Below are positions 1 to 5,170 of a stretch of 5,170 bases of DNA, piece by piece. Location of the stretch: positions 1 to 5,170 of the forward strand of contig SMVY01000136.1 in assembly GCA_004357415.1 (NCBI GenBank), read 5' to 3'. A program made the position numbers and the translations under genes. The stretch's first letter is position 1. Every line of letters begins with the position of its first letter. This DNA comes from Gemmatimonadota bacterium. GTDB taxonomy: Bacteria > Gemmatimonadota > Gemmatimonadetes > Gemmatimonadales > GWC2-71-9. The notes beneath the pieces are model-generated. The model worked only from the letters and a program-made list of their open reading frames with translations. It was not told where the DNA came from and ran no database searches.

Positions 1-3000
1 GAGGCGTTGGAGCAGATCTACTCGCTCCTGCGTCCCGGCGAGGCGCCCAACCTGGAGACCGCGCGTGAAGCGCTCAAGCGCCTGTTCTTCAACCCGAAGC
101 GCTACGATCTCGGCCGGGTAGGTCGTTACAAGATCAACCAGCGACTGAAGACGTCCTCGCCGGCAAACCACACGGTGCTGACGGAAGAAGATTTCATCGC
201 CATCATCAGCTATCTGATCCAGCTGAGCGACGGCCGCGGGCACACGGACGACATCGACCACCTCGGCAATCGTCGGATTCGGTCGGTGGGCGAGCTGATC
301 GCCAATCAGTTCTCCGTGGGGCTCTCGCGTATGGCGCGGCTGGTCAAGGAGCGCATGAGCATCAACAGCGATCCCGAGAAAATCTCGCTGGACGACCTGG
401 TCAACGCCCGGACGGTCTCGGCCGTGATCCAGGCATTCTTCGGCTCCTCGCAGTTGTCGCAGTTCATGGATCAGACCAACCCGCTGGCCGAGATGACCAA
501 CAAGCGCCGGCTGTCGGCGCTGGGTCCGGGCGGCCTGACGCGGGAGCGCGCCGGCTTCGAAGTACGTGACGTGCACTACTCGCAGTATGGCAGAATGTGT
601 CCCATCGAGACGCCTGAAGGGCCCAACATCGGCCTCATTACATCGCTCTCGACCTACGCCCGGATCAACGACCTCGGTTTCATCGAGACACCGTACCGTG
701 TCGTCAAGAACGGGGTCGTTACCAAAGAGATCCACTGGTTGTCGGCCAGCGACGAGGAAGACGTCAACGTGGCTCAGGCCAACGCCGAGCTGGACCCGGA
801 CAGCACGTTCACCGAAGACCTGGTGCTGTGCCGCCGGGGTGACGACTACCCGCTGCTCAAGCCGTCCCGGATCGACTACATGGACGTGGCGCCGGAACAG
901 TTGGTCTCCATTGCCGCGGCCCTGATTCCCTTTCTCGAGCACGACGACGCCAACCGCGCGCTGATGGGTTCCAACATGCAGCGGCAGTCGGTGCCGTTGC
1001 TGTTCCCCCAAGCCCCGCTGGTGGGCACCGGACTGGAAGAAAAAGTGGCTCGCGACTCCGGCGCCGTGATCGTCGCTCGCCGCGGCGGCACGGTCACCCG
1101 GGTGACGGCCTCCGAGATCATCATCGACGCCGGGGGCGACCTGTCCAAGGACGACGCGCCGCTCGCGAGGCTGACGCAGCACGACCGCTATCGGGTCCGC
1201 AAGTTCTGGCGCACCAACCAGGACACCGCCATCAACCAGCGGCCGCTGGTGCAGGTGGGCGACAAGGTCGAGGCCGAGCAGATCATCGCCGACGGCCCCG
1301 CCACGGAGTACGGCGAGCTGGCGTTGGGCAGCAACGTGCTGGTGGCGTTCATGCCGTGGTACGGGCACAACTTCGAGGACGCCATCGTCCTGTCGGAGCG
1401 GCTGGTCAAGGACGACGTCTACAGCTCCATCCATATTCAGGAGCTGGAGCTGCACGTGCGCGACACCAAGCGCGGCAAGGAGGAGATCACTCGCGAAATC
1501 CCCAACGTCTCCGACGAGGCGTTGGTCGATCTCGATGAGCGGGGCATCGTGCGCATCGGCGCCCACGTCAAGTCGGGCGACATCCTGGTCGGTAAGATTA
1601 CGCCCAAGGGCGAAACCGAGCTGTCGCCGGAAGAGAAACTGCTCACCGCGATCTTCGGTGAAAAGGCCAAGGACGTGAAGGACTCGTCCCTCAAGGTGCC
1701 GCCCAGCATGAAGGGTGTCGTGATCGACGTCCTGATCTTCAGCCGAATCGAAGATCAGGTGGTCGAGAAGGATCGTGGCGAACGCATTGGTGAGGTGCGC
1801 CGTGTCGAGAACGACGAGAAGGGGCGGGTCAACCAGGCCATGAGGGAGGAGATCGAACACCTGCTGGTCGGACAGGAAGTGGCCATGATGCTCAAGGCCG
1901 GGACGGTCGAGGCCTTCCTCGAGCCGGGCACCAAGCTGACGCCGGCCAAGATGGCGGAGATCGACCTCAACGAGGTAGACCTCAAGACGCTGCGTGTGGT
2001 CAAGGCGGCGGCCAACGACCGGCTGCGGGCCACGATCGACGCGGCCGCCGTCGAGCGCGCCAAGATCGAAGAGAAGTCCGAGGACCAGATCGACAAGATC
2101 CTCCAGCCGGATGAGTTGCCCCCGGGCGTCATCCAGCTGGTGAAGGTCTACGTGGCAGAGAAGCGCAAAGTGTCCGTCGGCGACAAGATGGCCGGCCGCC
2201 ACGGGAACAAGGGCATCGTGGCCCGTATAGTCCCCGAGGAGGACATGCCGTACCTCCCCGATGGAACTCCGGTCGACATCGTGCTCAATCCATTGGGTGT
2301 CCCCAGTCGGATGAACGTGGGACAGATTCTCGAGACGCACCTTGGCTGGTGCGCCAGCATCCTCGGTTTCGAGGCCAAGACCCCGGTCTTCCGAGGCGCC
2401 AACGAGGCCGAACTTGGCACCCTCCTTCGGTTGGCCGGGTTGCGCTGGGCCGGGCAGTCGCTCGGGCTCCGGTGTCAGGCGCCCGAGACCGACGAGGCGA
2501 CGATCAACGCGGTGGTGGACGACCTCAAGCGTGTGGCACCGCGTGGGGAAGCCAGCACCATGGAGGAGGTCAGTCTCGAGCTGCTGGGTTCGCGTGGGGT
2601 GAGCGCCGAATCGCGTGCCCTCTACAAGGCGACCCGCGCCTTCGTCAAGGCAGCCACCGAGGAGCTGATCGAGCGAGCGAGGAGCCAGCGCGTCCAGGAG
2701 ACGGCGGCGTTCCGGGCGCTGATCGAGGACGAGGACCGTCCCAGCCAGAAGGGCGACGCCAAGGCGCTCAAGGCCATGGCCAAGGCCGAGGCGGCCACGG
2801 ACGAGGAAATCATCGAGGCCATGAACAAGCCGGCACTGGCCCAGTTGCTGACGGACAAGGACGCCCCGCTGGGGCCGGCCGTCGAGGAACTGCTGGCCAT
2901 CGCCGGCCTCACGCCGTTCGGCAAGGCCCGGTTGCGGGATGGCCGCACGGGCGAGGAGTTTGACAGCGACGTCACCGTGGGCCAGATCTACATGCTCAAG

Positions 3001-3342
3001 CTGAGCCACTTGGTGGACGACAAGATCCACGCACGGTCCATAGGCCCATACTCGCTGGTGACACAGCAACCGCTGGCGGGCAAGGCCCAGTTCGGCGGCC
3101 AGCGCTTCGGGGAGATGGAGGTGTGGGCGCTCGAGGCTTACGGCGCAGCGCATACCCTGCAGGAGATGCTCACCGTCAAGTCGGACGACGTAAGCGGACG
3201 CAGCAAGGTGTATGAGGCGATCGTCAAAGGGAACAACATGTCCGAACCGGGCACCCCCGAGTCCTTCAACGTGCTGGTGAAGGAACTGCAGGCCTTGGGG
3301 CTCAAGGTGGTCCTTGGGACGACCCCAGACGGCGACGAGTAG
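1..3342 (+). CDS. rpoB: DNA-directed RNA polymerase beta subunit, 5'-truncated by window edge
   Basis: Beta subunit of core RNA polymerase; with beta' it forms the catalytic cleft that makes RNA from NTPs. The frame is open from base 1 to a TAG stop and gives 1113 residues. The first codon aligns near E. coli residue 360, so this is a fragment; a TTG at base 7 is internal, not a start. Visible in order (window residue numbers): DDIDHLGNRR region (about 80), rifampicin pocket (148-174), CPIETPEGPNIGLI (about 200), FED acidic motif (458-460), flap with GETELSPEEKLL, a helical charged insert in the place of E. coli SI2 (about 592-703), GDKMAGRHGNKG with active-site lysines K729 and K737 (E. coli K1065, K1073), a 156-residue extra insert (815-970), HAR with H1010 (E. 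coli H1237), and the C-terminal clamp segment WALEAYGAAHTLQEML. The inferred full length, near 1470 residues, exceeds the 1342 of E. coli. No frameshift was seen. Identity is certain; only the N-terminus is missing. Confidence 0.98.
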   Translation, partial: EALEQIYSLLRPGEAPNLETAREALKRLFFNPKRYDLGRVGRYKINQRLKTSSPANHTVLTEEDFIAIISYLIQLSDGRGHTDDIDHLGNRRIRSVGELIANQFSVGLSRMARLVKERMSINSDPEKISLDDLVNARTVSAVIQAFFGSSQLSQFMDQTNPLAEMTNKRRLSALGPGGLTRERAGFEVRDVHYSQYGRMCPIETPEGPNIGLITSLSTYARINDLGFIETPYRVVKNGVVTKEIHWLSASDEEDVNVAQANAELDPDSTFTEDLVLCRRGDDYPLLKPSRIDYMDVAPEQLVSIAAALIPFLEHDDANRALMGSNMQRQSVPLLFPQAPLVGTGLEEKVARDSGAVIVARRGGTVTRVTASEIIIDAGGDLSKDDAPLARLTQHDRYRVRKFWRTNQDTAINQRPLVQVGDKVEAEQIIADGPATEYGELALGSNVLVAFMPWYGHNFEDAIVLSERLVKDDVYSSIHIQELELHVRDTKRGKEEITREIPNVSDEALVDLDERGIVRIGAHVKSGDILVGKITPKGETELSPEEKLLTAIFGEKAKDVKDSSLKVPPSMKGVVIDVLIFSRIEDQVVEKDRGERIGEVRRVENDEKGRVNQAMREEIEHLLVGQEVAMMLKAGTVEAFLEPGTKLTPAKMAEIDLNEVDLKTLRVVKAAANDRLRATIDAAAVERAKIEEKSEDQIDKILQPDELPPGVIQLVKVYVAEKRKVSVGDKMAGRHGNKGIVARIVPEEDMPYLPDGTPVDIVLNPLGVPSRMNVGQILETHLGWCASILGFEAKTPVFRGANEAELGTLLRLAGLRWAGQSLGLRCQAPETDEATINAVVDDLKRVAPRGEASTMEEVSLELLGSRGVSAESRALYKATRAFVKAATEELIERARSQRVQETAAFRALIEDEDRPSQKGDAKALKAMAKAEAATDEEIIEAMNKPALAQLLTDKDAPLGPAVEELLAIAGLTPFGKARLRDGRTGEEFDSDVTVGQIYMLKLSHLVDDKIHARSIGPYSLVTQQPLAGKAQFGGQRFGEMEVWALEAYGAAHTLQEMLTVKSDDVSGRSKVYEAIVKGNNMSEPGTPESFNVLVKELQALGLKVVLGTTPDGDE
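442..522 (+). other. rpoB: Rifampicin resistance-determining region of rpoB, with Asn at position 526
   Basis: This segment matches E. coli beta residues 507-533, the main wall of the rifampicin pocket beside the RNA exit path. It reads GSSQLSQFMDQ, then TNPLAEMTNKRR, then LSAL. The commonly mutated positions Q513, D516, R529, S531 and L533 carry the sensitive-type residue. Position 526, usually His, is Asn (codon AAC, bases 499-501, window residue 167). Conservative differences from E. coli occur at 518 (Thr), 522 (Ala), 524 (Met) and 530 (Leu). In E. coli and Mycobacterium, changes at 526 including H526N reduce rifampicin sensitivity. Whether that holds in this protein is inference. Confidence 0.92.
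2443..2910 (+). other. rpoB: 156-residue in-frame insertion near the C-terminus of beta
   Basis: In E. coli beta, the stretch ending KELLKLGDL runs straight into PTSGQIRLYDGRTGE. Here the matching halves, LLRLAGL (ending at base 2442) and TPFGKARLRDGRTGE (from base 2911), are separated by exactly 156 codons, window residues 815-970. The insert is rich in Ala, Glu, Lys and Arg and looks mostly helical. It includes a low-complexity part with AKALKAMAKAEAA around bases 2758-2800. It keeps frame and the same GC-rich codon style as the flanks, so it appears to be a normal part of the protein. Lineage-specific inserts are well known in bacterial beta subunits. I cannot assign this one to a catalogued insert or to a fold. 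Confidence 0.85.
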
Positions 3343-3346
3343 AGGA
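3341..3346 (+). promoter_or_regulatory. Shine-Dalgarno sequence of rpoC
   Basis: AGAGGA overlaps the last two bases of the rpoB TAG stop and ends 4 bases before the ATG at 3351. It fixes the rpoC start. It also implies that ribosomes finishing rpoB are well placed to start rpoC, as suits two subunits needed in equal amount. No promoter or terminator fits in the 8-base gap, so the genes are cotranscribed. Confidence 0.8.
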
Positions 3347-3350
3347 AACA

Positions 3351-5170
3351 ATGATTGATTTTCGCAGCGGACGGGAGCCCAAGAGCTCCAACTTCGACTT
3401 TATCACTATCCGGATTGCCTCGCCCGAGGAGATCAGGGGCCCCCGCGACCGCAAGGAACGCGAGCGGCGCGAACTGCAGGGCCAGCGTAGCTGGTGGTCC
3501 TGGGGCGAGGTGGTCAAGCCGGAGACGATCAACTATCGCTCCTTCAAGCCCGAGAAGGACGGCTTGTTCTGCGAGAAGATCTTCGGTCCGGTCAAGGACT
3601 GGGAATGCCACTGCGGCAAGTACAAACGCATCCGCTATCGGGGTGTCATTTGCGACCGCTGTGGCGTGGAGGTCACGCTCAGCAAGGTGCGCCGCGAACG
3701 GATGGGGCACATCGAGCTCAGCGTGCCGGTGGCGCACATCTGGTTCTTCAAGACGTTGCCGTCGCCGATGGGGAACTTGTTGGGGATCACCTTGCGGGAT
3801 CTCGAGCGGGTCCTCTACTACTCCAACTACATCGTCATCAATCCGGGTAAACAGAAGGATCCTGCCGATAAAGATGCGGCCGATTCGGACAAGAAGAAAG
3901 CACAGAAAGATCTGACCGAACTCCAGTTGCTCGACGAAGACACTTATCTCGAGCTCAAGCAGAAGGCCAAGGAAGAAGGCGACGACGCATTCCACGCCGA
4001 GATCGGTGCCCCGGCCATCCGGGAGCTGCTCAACGCGCTGGATATCAAGAAGCTGTCCGTGGAGCTCCGTGCCAAGGTGGCCACCGAGACCAGCCAGCAT
4101 CGCAAGAAGCAAACGCTCAAGCGGCTCAAGATTGTGGACGCGTTTCTCAATTCCGGTGACTCGGGCGAAGCGCCCAACGATCCGGCGTGGATGATTCTCG
4201 ACGTGGTCCCCGTCATTCCGCCCGATCTCCGGCCGCTGGTGCCGCTGGATGGCGGACGGTTCGCCACCAGCGACCTGAACGACCTGTATCGCCGGGTCAT
4301 CAACCGGAACAACCGGCTGCAGAAGCTGATCCTGCACCGAGCGCCGGAAGTGATCCTGCGGAACGAGAAGCGCATGCTGCAGGAGGCCGTCGACGCGTTG
4401 TTCGACAATGGCCGGCGGTCCAAGGCCATCCGCGGTCGCGGCAAGCGCCCGCTCAAGTCCCTGTCGGACATGCTCAAGGGCAAGCAGGGCCGGTTCCGCC
4501 AGAACCTCCTCGGCAAGAGGGTGGATTACTCGGGGCGGTCGGTGATCGTGGTGGGGCCGGAGTTGCGCTTGCACCAGTGCGGTCTGCCCAAGGCGATGGC
4601 GGTGGAGTTGTTCAAGCCCTTCATTATCCACAAGTTGGTCGACAAGGGCATCGCCGAGACCGTCAAGCGGGCCAAGAAGATCGTGGAGGGCGAGTCGGAG
4701 GAAGTCTACGAGATTCTGGAAGAGATCATCCAGGACCACCCGGTGTTGCTCAACCGGGCCCCCACGCTCCACCGCTTGGGGATTCAGGCGTTCGAGCCGG
4801 TCCTGGTCGAGGGGAAGGCGATCCGCATCCACCCGCTGGTGTGCGCCGCGTTCAATGCCGACTTCGACGGCGACCAGATGGCGGTCCACGTGCCGCTGTC
4901 GTTCGAGGCGCAACTCGAATGCCGGGTGTTGATGATTTCGTCCAACAACATCCTCAAGCCGTCCGATGGCCGTCCGGTGACCGAACCGTCACAGGACATG
5001 GTGCTCGGATCGTACTACCTGACCAAGTACCAGCCGGGGTTCGAAGAGAAGCTGAGCGGCCAGGAAGGCGACGCCAAGGACAAAATCAAGGAAGAGTTGT
5101 GGCATGACGCGCGCTACTTCGGGAGCCCGGCCGAGTTGGACATGGCGCTCCTGAACGGCTCGATCAACTA
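3351..5170 (+). CDS. rpoC: DNA-directed RNA polymerase beta' subunit, 3'-truncated by window edge
   Basis: Largest subunit of core RNA polymerase; it carries the catalytic Mg site and most of the DNA clamp. The ATG at 3351 is chosen for its Shine-Dalgarno sequence and because the product begins as expected (MIDFRSG, then FDFITIRIASPEEI). The frame stays open for 606 codons plus 2 bases, somewhat under half of a usual beta' of about 1400 residues. In order: the ASPE segment (23-26), a charged insert (30-46), KPETINYRSFKPEKDGLF, a four-cysteine zinc ribbon (C86, C88, C101, C104), a Lys/Asp-rich insert (167-188), clamp residues leading to WMILDVVPVIPPDLRPLVPLDGGRFATSDLNDLYRR (280-315), clamp helices that bind sigma region 2 (about 309-350, R319 matching E. 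coli R275), switch 2 (376-397) and NADFDGDQM (502-510). The bridge helix, trigger loop and jaw lie beyond the window. No frameshift or stop was found on reading every codon. Confidence 0.98.
   Translation, partial: MIDFRSGREPKSSNFDFITIRIASPEEIRGPRDRKERERRELQGQRSWWSWGEVVKPETINYRSFKPEKDGLFCEKIFGPVKDWECHCGKYKRIRYRGVICDRCGVEVTLSKVRRERMGHIELSVPVAHIWFFKTLPSPMGNLLGITLRDLERVLYYSNYIVINPGKQKDPADKDAADSDKKKAQKDLTELQLLDEDTYLELKQKAKEEGDDAFHAEIGAPAIRELLNALDIKKLSVELRAKVATETSQHRKKQTLKRLKIVDAFLNSGDSGEAPNDPAWMILDVVPVIPPDLRPLVPLDGGRFATSDLNDLYRRVINRNNRLQKLILHRAPEVILRNEKRMLQEAVDALFDNGRRSKAIRGRGKRPLKSLSDMLKGKQGRFRQNLLGKRVDYSGRSVIVVGPELRLHQCGLPKAMAVELFKPFIIHKLVDKGIAETVKRAKKIVEGESEEVYEILEEIIQDHPVLLNRAPTLHRLGIQAFEPVLVEGKAIRIHPLVCAAFNADFDGDQMAVHVPLSFEAQLECRVLMISSNNILKPSDGRPVTEPSQDMVLGSYYLTKYQPGFEEKLSGQEGDAKDKIKEELWHDARYFGSPAELDMALLNGSIN
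3438..3488 (+). other. rpoC: 17-residue charged insert before the beta' zinc-binding domain
   Basis: E. coli beta' reads ASPDMIRSWSFGEV. Here about 17 residues, 30-46, sit between the IR and SWWSWGEV, with the pattern GPRDRKERERRELQGQR. The segment is strongly basic and acidic and probably helical. It lies at the base of the zinc-binding domain and zipper, which in characterised polymerases contact upstream promoter DNA and the RNA exit channel. A DNA or RNA contact is only inference. From memory, similar text occurs in Gemmatimonadota beta'. Confidence 0.75.
3606..3662 (+). other. rpoC: Beta' N-terminal zinc ribbon (four Cys)
   Basis: Residues 86-104 hold CHCGKYKRIRYRGVICDRC, with C86, C88, C101 and C104 matching E. 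coli C70, C72, C85 and C88. All four zinc ligands are present with the normal spacing. Some lineages have lost these ligands, so an intact ribbon suggests the usual role in termination, antitermination and RNA exit-channel contacts. Confidence 0.93.
3849..3914 (+). other. rpoC: Lys/Asp-rich insert in the beta' clamp region
   Basis: After YYSNYIVINPG, residues 167-188 form a hydrophilic stretch dominated by Lys, Asp and Ala (KQKDPADKDAADSDKKK onward) before the sequence rejoins the family at LLDEDTYLELK. E. coli has only about ten residues between the matching points, so around 18 are extra. The composition suggests a flexible surface loop. Codons here are less GC-rich than the flanks (several AAA, GAT and AAG), which is explained by the Lys/Asp content. 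Confidence 0.7.
4854..4880 (+). other. rpoC: Catalytic NADFDGDQM motif of beta'
   Basis: Residues 502-510 match the absolutely conserved loop that chelates the catalytic Mg ion. D504, D506 and D508 correspond to E. coli D460, D462 and D464. The offset of 44 residues from E. coli is accounted for by the insertions upstream (17 near residue 30, about 18 near 167, about 6 near 271). All three aspartates are intact, so the enzyme should be catalytically normal. Confidence 0.97.

Noticed and set aside
2443..2910. The beta insertion as an intein
   Set aside because: It has no Cys or Ser at the first junction, no His-Asn at the end, no Cys/Ser/Thr-plus-block pattern of intein motifs and no endonuclease motif. 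It is also shorter than usual inteins and is built of Ala/Glu/Lys-rich helices.
2349..2963. A 204-codon + strand open frame over the beta insertion
   Set aside because: It is an out-of-frame reading (Gly, Arg, Gln and Pro rich) with no family resemblance. The rpoB frame runs through without a break.
1..3342. rpoB as a pseudogene or as starting at the TTG of base 7
   Set aside because: The frame continues to base 1 and matches internal beta sequence there (near E. coli residue 360), so the missing N-terminus is due to the window edge. All catalytic residues are intact.
3343..3350. A promoter, terminator or small RNA between rpoB and rpoC
   Set aside because: The gap has only 8 bases and holds part of the rpoC Shine-Dalgarno sequence; nothing else fits.
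3138..4913. A 591-codon open frame on the - strand, opposite the end of rpoB and most of rpoC
   Set aside because: It lies in phase with the rpoC codons on the opposite strand. Its product is a low-complexity run of Leu, Val, Arg, His, Gln and Asp with no recognisable domain, which is typical of a GC-rich shadow. The sense strand is unmistakably RpoB and RpoC.
4187..5107. A 306-codon + strand open frame within rpoC
   Set aside because: It is a frame-shifted reading of rpoC rich in Gly, Arg, Pro and Ala, with no domain and no ribosome binding site. The overlapping RpoC frame carries the catalytic motif.

Overview
The window is one continuous stretch of the universally conserved rpoB-rpoC locus. 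It holds the 3' part of rpoB (RNA polymerase beta subunit, reading frame already open at base 1) and the 5' part of rpoC (beta' subunit, still open at base 5170). Both genes are on the + strand and only 8 bases separate them. There is no mobile element, RNA gene, CRISPR array, resistance cassette or novel multigene system. The rest of the RNAP/ribosomal-protein operon lies outside the window.

Layout: bases 1-3342 encode the last 1113 residues of beta, starting near E. coli residue 360. About 360 N-terminal residues, the promoter and the true start are missing. This part covers the rifampicin region, the fork and lobe connections, the flap, a middle insert in the place of E. coli SI2, the active-site lysines and the C-terminal clamp. 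Bases 3343-3350 form the gap, and the rpoC Shine-Dalgarno sequence overlaps the rpoB stop. Bases 3351-5170 encode the first 606 residues of beta': zinc-binding domain, clamp, clamp helices, switch 2 and the catalytic NADFDGD loop. The window ends before the bridge helix and trigger loop.

Organism: a GC-rich bacterium. By memory of family sequences, wording such as 'DVHYSQYGRMCPIETPEG', 'YARINDLGFIETPYR' and 'PVKDWECHCGKYKRIRYRG', together with the beta and beta' insertions, looks most like Gemmatimonadota or a nearby FCB-type lineage. This is an inference of moderate to low confidence that needs a database comparison.

The two products assemble with alpha, omega and sigma into core RNA polymerase and share one active centre: beta supplies the lysines that contact substrate and RNA, beta' the three Mg-binding aspartates. 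The points worth a second look are all within these core proteins: a 156-residue insertion near the C-terminus of beta, Asn instead of His at the rifampicin-site position 526, and three lineage-type insertions in beta'.
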